Source: Chitinophagaceae bacterium UBA2467
GTDB taxonomy: Bacteria; Bacteroidota; Bacteroidia; Chitinophagales; Chitinophagaceae
Reading direction: 5' to 3'
Assembly (NCBI GenBank): GCA_002342205.1
Contig: DDPN01000156.1
Coordinates: 584 to 9,553 of the forward strand
DNA length: 8,970 nucleotides
Part shown: in pieces, positions 1 to 6,630 of the stretch
Layout of the letters: the number at the start of each line of letters is the position of its first letter
How positions within the stretch are numbered: position 1 is the first letter of the stretch
Notes under the pieces: model-generated
Databases searched by the model: none
Seen by the model: the letters and a program-made list of their open reading frames with translations, nothing else
What the model was told of the DNA's origin: nothing
Made by a program: the position numbers and the translations under genes

Positions 1-1104
1 AAATTAAATGTGGTTACTAACCATGGTTGTGTGAGCGCAGATAAAATTGTTGCTGTAACAGTTAATCCATTAGCTAGACCCAATTTTTCATTCCCTGCAA
101 TTAGCTGTTTGCCCAATGCAAATGTCCAATTTACCAATCAGTCTTCAGTTCCTAACGGTACTGCTTCAACTCTTACCTATTTCTGGGATTTTGGTGATCC
201 GGCAAGTGGAACAGTAAATAATTCTACCTTAACCGATCCGGCTCACGTGTATATTAATCTAGGGCCTTATAACGTTAATTTGGAAGTAACTACTGCGCAA
301 GGCTGTATTCATGATACAACCATTGTGTTAAATACAATTCATCCGCAACCTCAGGCTTCTTTCACTACCGACTTTATCGATGTCTGTATTGGAAGTCCAT
401 TTTTATTTACAAGCACTAGCAATGGGGCTGATGGTTCGATTTCTCAATATCATTGGGCTATGGGGGATGGTTCTGTACGAACGCTAAGCAGCTTCTCGTA
501 TACGTATGCGGATACGGGCACCTACCAAGTGAGCCATTATATTGTAAATAATTTTGGATGTAGTAGCAATGTTGCTACAAAAACAGTGTATGTAAATGGA
601 TATCCTGATGCAGATGCTGGACCGGATAAACTTATGTTGGAAGGCGGACAGGTACAAATTACGCCTCCAAATAATTATCCAATGCCCGTAACATTTGCAT
701 GGACACCTGCTACCTACTTAGATGATCCCACTCGACTTGACCCAATTGCAAGACCCCCTGATGACATCACTTATTTACTTACTGTAACTACAAATAAAGG
801 TTGCAGTGACACTAGTTCAATGTTTATAAAAGTCCTTAAAGATCCACCTGTTCCAAACATTTTTTCTCCCAATGGTGATGGCATTCATGATACCTGGGTC
901 ATACCATACCTAGATAGTTATCCTGGCTGTACAGTTGAGATCGTAAATCGTTATGGATATCTTATTTACCGGTCAGTTGGATATCCAACTCCTTGGGATG
1001 GAAAAGTCAATGGTATAGATGTTCCTGTCGGCACTTATTATTATGTAATTGATCCTAAAAATGGTCGTAAAAAGAAAGCCGGCTATGTCGATATAATTAG
1101 ATAG
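1..1104 (+). CDS. PKD-repeat surface protein with T9SS type B sorting domain (5' end missing)
   Basis: The reading frame is open from base 1, so only the last 367 residues are seen; a GTG at base 10 is internal and is not taken as the start. Visible residues 20-105 and 115-200 look like two PKD/Ig-like domains. The first carries the typical W-D-F-G-D signature (residues 62-66) and a later H-V-Y...G-P-Y-N-V strand pattern; the second has W-A-M-G-D-G at 152-157. A third beta-sandwich-like stretch follows. The C-terminus from about residue 284 has the NIFSPNGDGIHDTW start and a GTYYYVI...YVDIIR end, as in the CHU_C/gliding-motility-associated C-terminal domain (type B sorting signal). By family knowledge this domain directs export through the type IX secretion system and attachment at the cell surface. 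The next gene, a PorP/SprF homologue 2 bp downstream, is the usual partner for type B cargo. The actual ligand or role (adhesin, matrix protein) cannot be told from the visible part. Confidence 0.93.
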   Translation, partial: KLNVVTNHGCVSADKIVAVTVNPLARPNFSFPAISCLPNANVQFTNQSSVPNGTASTLTYFWDFGDPASGTVNNSTLTDPAHVYINLGPYNVNLEVTTAQGCIHDTTIVLNTIHPQPQASFTTDFIDVCIGSPFLFTSTSNGADGSISQYHWAMGDGSVRTLSSFSYTYADTGTYQVSHYIVNNFGCSSNVATKTVYVNGYPDADAGPDKLMLEGGQVQITPPNNYPMPVTFAWTPATYLDDPTRLDPIARPPDDITYLLTVTTNKGCSDTSSMFIKVLKDPPVPNIFSPNGDGIHDTWVIPYLDSYPGCTVEIVNRYGYLIYRSVGYPTPWDGKVNGIDVPVGTYYYVIDPKNGRKKKAGYVDIIR

Positions 1105-1106
1105 AA

Positions 1107-2180
1107 ATGAGACGTCTTTTCAATATAGTAATTTCATTTTTGTGTGTTAGCTTTTACGCATACGGACAACAGCGCCCTCATTATACACAATATGTAATCA
1201 ATCCATTTATTATCAACCCAGCGATTGCAGGAATTGATAATTATGGAGACTTAAAAGTATCTGCGCGTGATCAATGGGTTGGATTAAAAGGGGCTCCACG
1301 AACTTCTTATTTAACTATTCATGCACCGCTTGGTAAAAGTGATTATAGATTAAGTTCAACTTCTTTTGCAGTCCCAGGAAATAACCCCAGAGGTAAATCA
1401 TATTGGGAAAATTATACAGCTGCTGCCCCACATCATGGGGTGGGGCTAAGTGTTATTAATGACCGCACGGGTAGCTTCAATTTTTTGTCAGCCTCTGCTT
1501 CTTATGCCTATCATTTGGGTTTGAATCCCACCACCAATATCTCCGCAGGATTATCTGCAGGTGTTACTTCGATCAGAATTGATAGAACAAATCATGATTT
1601 TACAGGATTTGGCGACCCTTCTGATCCTGCTTTTGGTTCCGTTTTGACAGGTGAATTACGTAAGATTAGACCACAGATGGCAGCAGGAATTTGGTTGTAT
1701 GCACGAAATTATTTTGTGGGCCTCTCTGCACAGCAAATTATTCCTCAAACACTCAGTTTTGTCAATAATGACCCAACAATTTTGACAAAAAGCAAATTGA
1801 TACCGCACCTATTTTTGACAGCAGGCTATCGATTTATGATAGGTGAGGATTTTAATGCTATTCCCTCCGTCATGATAAAGTATATCAACGGAAGTTCCCG
1901 AAATGGCTATCAGCCAGAATTTAATGCAAAGCTTCAGTATCGTGATGTACTATGGATTGGCGGTAGTTATCGATATCGAGACAGCTATGCAGGAATGCTG
2001 GGCTTGAACATGGGCAATCGAATTACAGTCAGTTATTCTTACGATCTCCCCGTAAATTCTGATATTATAAGAAATAGTGGGGCAAATATTTTATCACCCT
2101 TTCATAATGGAACACATGAATTGGTGATTGGAATACTATTGGGCAATAAGTATAGTGAGGCCTGTCCGCGTTGTTATTGA
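1107..2180 (+). CDS. PorP/SprF-family type IX secretion outer-membrane protein
   Basis: This is a 357-residue protein. An N-terminal signal peptide (R-R at positions 2-3, hydrophobic core 5-18) is probably cleaved after AYG near residue 20, followed by Q-Q. The mature start P-H-Y-T-Q-Y-V-I-N-P-F-I-I-N-P-A-I-A-G is the classic PorP/SprF opening (Q-Y-x-x-N-P-x-x-x-N-P-A-x-A-G). The rest has the alternating pattern of a beta-barrel with many Tyr/Gly strands (such as GLSAGVTSIRI and GGSYRYRDSYAGMLG), and the end has the family's G-x-H-E-hydrophobic motif (GTHELVIGI). By family knowledge these proteins sit in the outer membrane with the T9SS and are needed for secretion or anchoring of a specific type B cargo. 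The start ATG lies 2 bp after the stop of the upstream PKD cargo gene, so the two are almost certainly co-transcribed and translationally coupled. The gene ends tail to tail with the BlaI-like gene, with a 7-bp overlap. Family assignment is firm; which cargo it serves is inferred from position. Confidence 0.93.
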   Translation: MRRLFNIVISFLCVSFYAYGQQRPHYTQYVINPFIINPAIAGIDNYGDLKVSARDQWVGLKGAPRTSYLTIHAPLGKSDYRLSSTSFAVPGNNPRGKSYWENYTAAAPHHGVGLSVINDRTGSFNFLSASASYAYHLGLNPTTNISAGLSAGVTSIRIDRTNHDFTGFGDPSDPAFGSVLTGELRKIRPQMAAGIWLYARNYFVGLSAQQIIPQTLSFVNNDPTILTKSKLIPHLFLTAGYRFMIGEDFNAIPSVMIKYINGSSRNGYQPEFNAKLQYRDVLWIGGSYRYRDSYAGMLGLNMGNRITVSYSYDLPVNSDIIRNSGANILSPFHNGTHELVIGILLGNKYSEACPRCY

Positions 2181-2189
2181 GGCTTTTTT
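2157..2189 (+). terminator. Possible weak terminator at the end of the cargo/PorP operon
   Basis: Bases 2157-2163 can pair with 2180-2186 (core GCCT/AGGC plus A-U and G-U pairs) around a 16-base loop. A run of six T follows from 2184. It lies across the porP stop codon and inside the 3' end of the convergent repressor gene. The stem is short, so this is only a candidate. No T-run is seen for the opposite strand. Confidence 0.3.
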
Positions 2190-2578
2190 GCAGCAATTAA
2201 TTTATTTACCTTTTCTGCAAGCTGGAGTAATTCCTCAAGTGAATTAGTATAATATGTTGAATGGATTGCCTCTACAGCTAATTGAACCGGAGAGCCATTG
2301 TGTAAATATCCAATAAGTCGATCGGTAAGCGTCCTTGAAAGCGCCTGACGATCTACAACTGACCAATAAATATGTTTTCTTCCGATTTCTTTTCTGGAAA
2401 CGAGGCCCTTGAAAAACATTAATTGCATCAATTTCAAAGTAGTAGTATATCCTGTTTTTTTATAAAAATTAATTTGCTGGTGTACATCACGTACTGTAGC
2501 TTCATTCTTTTCCCAAAGAATCGATAGAATTTCTAACTCACTTTCTGTGGGTTTGGGTACTTCGCTGGACATCTTCAT
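2174..2578 (-). CDS. BlaI/MecI/CopY-family transcriptional repressor
   Basis: This is a 134-residue protein, the usual length for the family. Residues 10-75 form the BlaI-type winged helix: P-T-E-S-E-L-E-I-L-S-I-L-W at 10-22, then A-T-V-R-D-V-H at 27-33, then the recognition-helix region G-Y-T-T-T-L-K-L-M-Q-L-M at 43-54, then K-G-L-V-S-R at 57-62 and the wing G-R-K-H-I-Y at 66-71. The C-terminal part is the helical dimerisation region. Relatives repress beta-lactamase, copper or other genes and are often inactivated by a BlaR1/MecR1 membrane peptidase encoded next door. No such sensor is visible here: the downstream neighbour is the convergent porP-like gene and the upstream one is hppA behind a terminator. 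The inducer and targets are unknown. ATG at 2578 is chosen; a second in-frame ATG lies two codons later. The 3' end overlaps the porP-like gene by 7 bp. Confidence 0.92.
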   Translation of the reverse strand: MKMSSEVPKPTESELEILSILWEKNEATVRDVHQQINFYKKTGYTTTLKLMQLMFFKGLVSRKEIGRKHIYWSVVDRQALSRTLTDRLIGYLHNGSPVQLAVEAIHSTYYTNSLEELLQLAEKVNKLIAAKKPQ

Positions 2579-2593
2579 AGCAGCAGATTTGGT

Positions 2594-2606
2594 TTGTAAG
2601 CTACAA
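2594..2606 (-). promoter_or_regulatory. Candidate operator palindrome upstream of the BlaI-like gene
   Basis: A perfect inverted repeat TTGTA-N3-TACAA lies 16 bp upstream of the BlaI-like start codon. BlaI/MecI operators are built from TACA/TGTA half-sites, so this is a plausible autoregulatory site. However, the half-sites here are ordered TGTA...TACA, whereas the classical operators read TACA...TGTA. On the minus strand an imperfect -7-like TAAGTTGT overlaps it. Confidence 0.35.
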
Positions 2607-2616
2607 CTTATCGTGT

Positions 2617-2653
2617 AAAAAAAAGCCCCGCTGTAGAAACAGCAGGACTTTTT
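2617..2653 (-). terminator. Rho-independent terminator of hppA
   Basis: Read on the minus strand, bases 2653-2639 pair with 2634-2620 to give a 15-bp stem (core CCTGCTGT/ACAGCGGG with two G-U pairs, closed at the base by A-U pairs) around a TTCT loop. The stem ends in, and is followed by, a run of eight T (2624-2617). It starts 21 nt after the hppA stop codon. It isolates hppA from the BlaI-like gene, which therefore needs its own promoter in the short stretch 2579-2616. Confidence 0.88.
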
Positions 2654-2674
2654 GTAATGGTTATGATTAGCTTC

Positions 2675-4921
2675 TTAACAATTATCCTTTGGGCTCTTTG
2701 TGCTAAGGATAAAGGTACCGAATGGTTTTGTTGATTTATTAATACCTGCGGGTTGAGAAACGGGCGTCTGTTGTGCAGGTGTTGTGTCTTTATTGTCCAA
2801 TTGAGCAAGTGTGGGAGCTATTACCAAAGAAACAATAGACATTAGCTTGATCAAAATGTTCATAGAAGGACCAGAAGTGTCTTTAAAAGGATCTCCAACT
2901 GTATCACCAGTTACAGATGCTTTGTGGGGCTCTGATTTTTTATAAAACATTTCTCCATTAATCTCAACACCTTTCTCAAAAGATTTTTTAGCATTATCCC
3001 AAGCTCCACCAGCGTTATTTTGGAACATTCCCATTAACACGCCACTTACTGTAGCACCGGCTAAAAATCCACCTAATGCTTCAGGGCCTAACAAAAATCC
3101 AATAAGCAGGGGAGACACAATAGTAATGGCACCAGGCAGCATCATTTTCTTAATAGAAGCTTCTGTAGAAATTGCTACGCATTTGTCATATTCTGGTTTT
3201 CCTGTTCCTTCCATGATGCCTGGAATTGTGCGAAACTGTCTGCGCACTTCTTCAACCATGCTCATGGCAGCTTGACCTACCGCACGAATAGCTAATGAAG
3301 AGAAAAGAAGAGGAATCATTCCTCCAACAAATAAAGAAGCCAATACATCAGCTTTATAAATATCAATGTGCTGGTTATTAGGCATAGCCACTCCTACAAA
3401 AGCAGCAAACAAGGCTAATGCAGTTAAAGCAGCTGAAGCAATAGCAAATCCTTTACCAGTTGCTGCAGTAGTATTACCAACTGCATCTAATACGTCTGTT
3501 TTTTCACGAACATCTTTAGGTAATTCACTCATTTCAGCAATACCACCCGCATTATCTGCAATAGGACCAAAAGCGTCAATTGCTAGTTGCATTGCTGTTG
3601 TTGCCATCATACCAGCTGCAGCAATAGCTACTCCGTATAATCCAGCAAATTGATAGGATCCAAAAATACCTGCAGCTAAAACTAAAATGGGTAAGAAGGT
3701 AGACTCCATTCCAACAGCTAATCCTCCAATTACGTTTGTTGCATGACCAGTTGAAGATTGTCTGATTATGGATAGGACGGGTCTTTTACCCATTGCAGTA
3801 TAATACTCTGTAATGATACTCATTAATGCACCAACTGCAAGGCCTACACCAATGGCGCCTAAAACGCCCCATTTAGTAAATATGAAACCTCTTAGCTCCA
3901 TTGCTTCTGGCAAAATATAATAGACAAGTGCAGCTGAAGCAATAGCAGTTAACACAATAGAACCCCAATTTCCCATGTTCAATGCCTTTTGAACATTGTC
4001 CGTATTAATACCAGCTGCATCACTAACGCGTACAAACCAAGTACCAACAATTGAGAAAAGTATTCCTACACCCGCAATTAACATTGGTAATATAATAGGA
4101 GAGTAACCGCCTAAAATATCTGTGCCAAATACAACTACTGTCTGTTGACCTAATACAATTGTAGCCAATACAGTTGCTACATAAGAACCAAATAGGTCGG
4201 CACCCATTCCTGCTACGTCACCAACATTATCACCAACGTTATCAGCAATTGTTGCTGGATTACGAGGATCGTCTTCAGGAATTCCAGCTTCTACTTTACC
4301 TACCAAGTCAGCACCTACGTCAGCAGCTTTAGTATAAATTCCGCCACCTACGCGGGCAAATAACGCAATTGATTCAGCTCCTAATGAGAAACCTGTCAAC
4401 ACTTCGATGGTGCGGATCATTTCATCTGAATTGACAGCAGCATCTGGAGCAAACACCTGCTTTAAAATAATATAAAGTCCGCCAAGGCCAAGAACGGCTA
4501 AACCTGATACCCCAAGTCCCATTACGGCACCGCCGGTAAAAGAAACTTGTAGTGCCTTACTAAGACTTGTACGGGCTGCCTGTGCAGTTCTAACATTTGC
4601 TTTAGTTGCCACTTTCATCCCTATATATCCAGCAGTAGCACTAAACACAGCTCCCACAACAAAGGCGACAGCAATTGACCAATGTGAGTGTGGATTAGTA
4701 CTGGCCATGAGGGCCAAAAGGATACCTACAATAACAACAAAGTAGCCTAGAATCTTCCATTCAGCTTTTAAAAAGGCCATTGCACCCTCGGCAATGTAAT
4801 TGCTGATCTCTTTCATACGATCAGTACCTGCATCTTGTTTAGAAACCCAATTAAACTTTACAAGGGTGTAAAGCAAGCCGATCAGGCCAAACACGGGCAC
4901 CAGATAAATCAGTTTTTCCAT
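2675..4921 (-). CDS. hppA: Membrane-bound ion-translocating pyrophosphatase, K+-dependent type
   Basis: This integral inner-membrane enzyme hydrolyses pyrophosphate and uses the energy to pump H+ and/or Na+ out of the cytoplasm. The 748 residues contain about 16 hydrophobic segments and all family signatures: DVGADLVGKVE at 201-211 and the acidic substrate/Mg2+-binding block DNVGDNVGDVAGMGADLFG at 227-245, a second conserved acidic region A-I-D-A-F-G-P-I-A-D-N-A-G-G at 447-460, and D-T-V-G-D-P-F-K-D-T-S-G-P near 673-685. The motif G-N-T-T-A-A-T-G-K-G at 482-491 has Ala (486) where K+-independent enzymes have Lys, so this should be K+-dependent. Whether it pumps Na+, H+ or both cannot be settled by eye. 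Odd feature: after the last membrane helix there is a roughly 40-residue tail rich in Thr, Pro, Gln and Lys, ending in Cys. It stands alone, with a -7 promoter element and leader upstream and a strong terminator 21 nt after the stop. Confidence 0.97.
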   Translation of the reverse strand: MEKLIYLVPVFGLIGLLYTLVKFNWVSKQDAGTDRMKEISNYIAEGAMAFLKAEWKILGYFVVIVGILLALMASTNPHSHWSIAVAFVVGAVFSATAGYIGMKVATKANVRTAQAARTSLSKALQVSFTGGAVMGLGVSGLAVLGLGGLYIILKQVFAPDAAVNSDEMIRTIEVLTGFSLGAESIALFARVGGGIYTKAADVGADLVGKVEAGIPEDDPRNPATIADNVGDNVGDVAGMGADLFGSYVATVLATIVLGQQTVVVFGTDILGGYSPIILPMLIAGVGILFSIVGTWFVRVSDAAGINTDNVQKALNMGNWGSIVLTAIASAALVYYILPEAMELRGFIFTKWGVLGAIGVGLAVGALMSIITEYYTAMGKRPVLSIIRQSSTGHATNVIGGLAVGMESTFLPILVLAAGIFGSYQFAGLYGVAIAAAGMMATTAMQLAIDAFGPIADNAGGIAEMSELPKDVREKTDVLDAVGNTTAATGKGFAIASAALTALALFAAFVGVAMPNNQHIDIYKADVLASLFVGGMIPLLFSSLAIRAVGQAAMSMVEEVRRQFRTIPGIMEGTGKPEYDKCVAISTEASIKKMMLPGAITIVSPLLIGFLLGPEALGGFLAGATVSGVLMGMFQNNAGGAWDNAKKSFEKGVEINGEMFYKKSEPHKASVTGDTVGDPFKDTSGPSMNILIKLMSIVSLVIAPTLAQLDNKDTTPAQQTPVSQPAGINKSTKPFGTFILSTKSPKDNC

Positions 4922-4931
4922 AAAATTTGTT

Positions 4932-4991
4932 TCAGCAGTTCGGTTTAATGTGATCTTTTAATGAAGAGGTAAAAGGTACTTTTCGTTCCAT
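4932..4991 (-). other. Upstream ORF of 19 codons in the hppA leader (candidate)
   Basis: On the minus strand an ATG at 4991 opens a 19-codon frame, MERKVPFTSSLKDHIKPNC, that stops with TGA at 4932, 10 nt before the hppA ATG. It would start only a few bases after the predicted transcription start. No similarity is recognised and an ORF of this size is not rare by chance. It is listed because it fills most of the leader and lies over the inverted repeat at 4968-4997. Confidence 0.2.
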
Positions 4992-4997
4992 TTTACC
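4968..4997 (-). repeat. Inverted repeat at the 5' end of the hppA leader
   Basis: GGTAAAA (4968-4974) and TTTTACC (4991-4997) are perfect inverted repeats with a 16-base loop. An alternative hairpin AAAAG-GTA-CTTTT (4971-4983) shares the 4971-4974 arm, so the two cannot form together. The larger hairpin would sit at the extreme 5' end of the predicted hppA mRNA, where such structures can protect RNA or affect initiation. It could also be a protein-binding site just downstream of the promoter. Confidence 0.35.
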
Positions 4998-5003
4998 GGC
5001 CGG

Positions 5004-5037
5004 CAAAGATAGGCATCTAGCCTCTAAATTGGAGCAA
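5004..5037 (-). promoter_or_regulatory. Candidate Bacteroidota-type promoter for hppA
   Basis: On the minus strand bases 5011-5004 read TATCTTTG, a perfect match to the Bacteroidota -7 element TAnnTTTG. A TTG at 5037-5035 lies 23 bp upstream and could be the -33 element, at the long end of the usual spacing. Transcription would begin near 4997-5000, giving a leader of about 75-80 nt. The rest of the 162-bp gap between nnr and hppA (4922-5083) holds the leader features listed separately and no clear terminator for nnr. Confidence 0.55.
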
Positions 5038-5083
5038 TTTTGCCTATGTTTTTATGGGTAATTAGGGGAGGGTAGTTGGACCT

Positions 5084-6595
5084 TTAATTTCTGAAAATCA
5101 ACTGTTTCCATGCAGCTCCCATCGAATGAATTAAATCGGTAACGCTCATTCCCTGTTCGGTGTGTTCTTGGGCAGCAATATCGCCAGCTAAACCATGAAG
5201 ATAGACCCCAATTTTTACAGCTTGATCTGAAGGATAGCCTTGCGCTAGTAAAGAGGTCAAAATTCCTGTAAGTACGTCTCCTGATCCTCCTCTTGACATA
5301 CCAGGGTTGCCCGAAGTATTGAAAAGATGAACTCCTGTGGGACTGGCAATAAAACTATGATGGCCTTTTAAAACAATAAAAACGTTCAGCTCTTTTGCTT
5401 TTTGTATAGCCACCTGGATAGAGTCAAAATCATTTTCAGATGTGCCAAATAATCGACTGAATTCTCCAGGATGAGGAGTTAGAATAGAATGAGGAGGAAT
5501 TTTTTTAAGCAGAATGGGGGTTACTGAGAGTATGTTCAGTGCATCCGCGTCAAGTACAATCGGACTTTTATATTTTTCTAATAGTGATTCTAGCATTCCA
5601 ACCGTATCACTATTTTGTCCAATACCAGGACCTATACCAATTGCATTAAAAGGGGAGAGGTTGGTAGGAAAACTAGAAATATGTGTTTCTTTTGAATCCA
5701 TATTCACCATTGCTTCTGGCAAGCATGATTGCATAATCTGATACCCATAGCCTGGGATTTGACAAGTCAATAAACCTATACCTGCTCTTAATGCACCTTG
5801 CGCTGCTAAAACTGCTGCTCCCATTTTTCCTACACTTCCTGCAATCAATAGACCATGGCCAAAATTTCCCTTGTGTGAAAACCGATTTCTTTTTTTTAGT
5901 AGCTGAACAATAGAATGTTTTTCGATTGTTTCAAATTGACTGTGTGTGTACTGGTAAAATGACGGGTGAAGTTGAATATCGAGTAAATGAACTTCACCAA
6001 TTTTAGAGTCATTTTCAGCGACATAAAATGCCAATTTGTTTGTAAAGCTGAGTGTATGATCTGCCTCTATTGAAATATTATTTTTTGAGGATCGATCGCA
6101 AAAAAGCCCACTTGGAATATCGATTGATACAATTGGATTAGATGACAAATTAATCTGTTGCACGAGTTGTGCTGAGAGCCCCTCTAACTTGCGATTCAAA
6201 CCGGATCCGTATAGGGCATCAATAACGACAGCTCCTTCCCGGATAGGATAAATATGATTTTCACTTTGGATATATTGAATCTGCACAGTAGGATACTGGT
6301 GAAGTCGAGCAAGGTTTTGTTGAAAATCATCCGTACCAGGAAATCCAAATTCCAGTATGTGAATTTGAACTTCTTTCCCTTTTTCCGCTAATAACCGTGC
6401 AATTGCTAAACCATCGCCTCCGTTATTTCCTTTACCACAAAAAATATTGAATGAGGAACATGCGGAAAAATTTTCTTCAATCCAAGTTGCACATTGTTCA
6501 GCAGCTCGTTCCATCAAGTCAATCGACCTGATGGGTTCTTCTCTAATAGTATACTCATCCCAAGCACGAATCTCTTCTGCAGAAAATATTTTCAT
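5084..6595 (-). CDS. nnr: Bifunctional NAD(P)H-hydrate epimerase / ADP-dependent NAD(P)HX dehydratase
   Basis: This cytoplasmic metabolite-repair enzyme acts on hydrated NADH and NADPH (NADHX, NADPHX). The N-terminal YjeF_N domain (about residues 1-225) interconverts the R and S epimers; the C-terminal carbohydrate-kinase-like domain (about 230-500) dehydrates the S form using ADP. Visible motifs in the first domain are GKGNNGGDG at 54-62, ALYGSGLNR at 127-135 and SIDIPSGL at 157-164. Those in the second are GIGPGIG at 320-326, LDADALN at 348-354, LTPHPGEFSRLFG at 372-384 and the nucleotide/catalytic loop NPGMSRGGSGDVLTG at 430-444 with Asp440. Both domains are complete and the 503-residue length is normal for the fusion. 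ATG at 6595 fits the family start (M-K-I-F-S-A-E-E-I). The gene follows the serine hydrolase by 34 nt on the same strand and is probably co-transcribed with it; that gap holds an unusual mini-ORF and hairpin. Confidence 0.96.
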   Translation of the reverse strand: MKIFSAEEIRAWDEYTIREEPIRSIDLMERAAEQCATWIEENFSACSSFNIFCGKGNNGGDGLAIARLLAEKGKEVQIHILEFGFPGTDDFQQNLARLHQYPTVQIQYIQSENHIYPIREGAVVIDALYGSGLNRKLEGLSAQLVQQINLSSNPIVSIDIPSGLFCDRSSKNNISIEADHTLSFTNKLAFYVAENDSKIGEVHLLDIQLHPSFYQYTHSQFETIEKHSIVQLLKKRNRFSHKGNFGHGLLIAGSVGKMGAAVLAAQGALRAGIGLLTCQIPGYGYQIMQSCLPEAMVNMDSKETHISSFPTNLSPFNAIGIGPGIGQNSDTVGMLESLLEKYKSPIVLDADALNILSVTPILLKKIPPHSILTPHPGEFSRLFGTSENDFDSIQVAIQKAKELNVFIVLKGHHSFIASPTGVHLFNTSGNPGMSRGGSGDVLTGILTSLLAQGYPSDQAVKIGVYLHGLAGDIAAQEHTEQGMSVTDLIHSMGAAWKQLIFRN

Positions 6596-6630
6596 GGATT
6601 AAAGTTCCGAAATTCTGAAACGTAATCCAT
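6592..6630 (-). other. 12-codon mini-ORF bridging the hydrolase and nnr genes (candidate)
   Basis: On the minus strand the hydrolase stop TGA (6632-6630) shares a base with an ATG (6630-6628). That ATG opens a 12-codon frame, MDYVSEFRNFNP, whose TGA stop (6594-6592) overlaps the nnr ATG (6595-6593) in the arrangement ATGA. The mini-ORF thus exactly bridges the gap with coupling-type overlaps at both ends. Translation is not shown. It may serve to hand ribosomes from the first gene to the second and to open the hairpin at 6594-6630, or it may be chance. Confidence 0.3.
6594..6630 (-). repeat. Inverted repeat enclosing the nnr start codon
   Basis: ATGGATTA (6594-6601) and TAATCCAT (6623-6630) are perfect 8-bp inverted repeats separated by 21 bases. 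In the mRNA one arm begins at the last base of the upstream stop codon and the other includes the first two bases of the nnr AUG. The hairpin would hide that start codon. The stem is short and AU-rich, so stability is marginal; there is no T-run, so it is not a terminator. Confidence 0.5.

Noticed and set aside
10..12. GTG as start of the first gene
   Set aside because: The frame is open to base 1 and the protein is in the middle of a repeat-rich surface protein; the true start lies outside the window.
2608..2808. 66-codon minus-strand ORF across the hppA terminator
   Set aside because: It lies in another frame of the hppA 3' end and runs through the terminator hairpin; it has no family features and the hppA frame is clearly coding here.
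3366..3653. 95-codon plus-strand ORF inside hppA
   Set aside because: It is antisense to conserved hppA helices. Its Ala-rich composition mirrors the opposite strand, and there is no independent support.
4996..5004. GC-rich palindrome CCGGCCGG next to the hppA -7 element
   Set aside because: It is a single short palindrome near the predicted start of transcription with no second copy or known regulator match; too little to call an operator.
5514..5741. 75-codon plus-strand ORF inside nnr
   Set aside because: It is antisense to the conserved dehydratase domain of nnr; a chance open frame.
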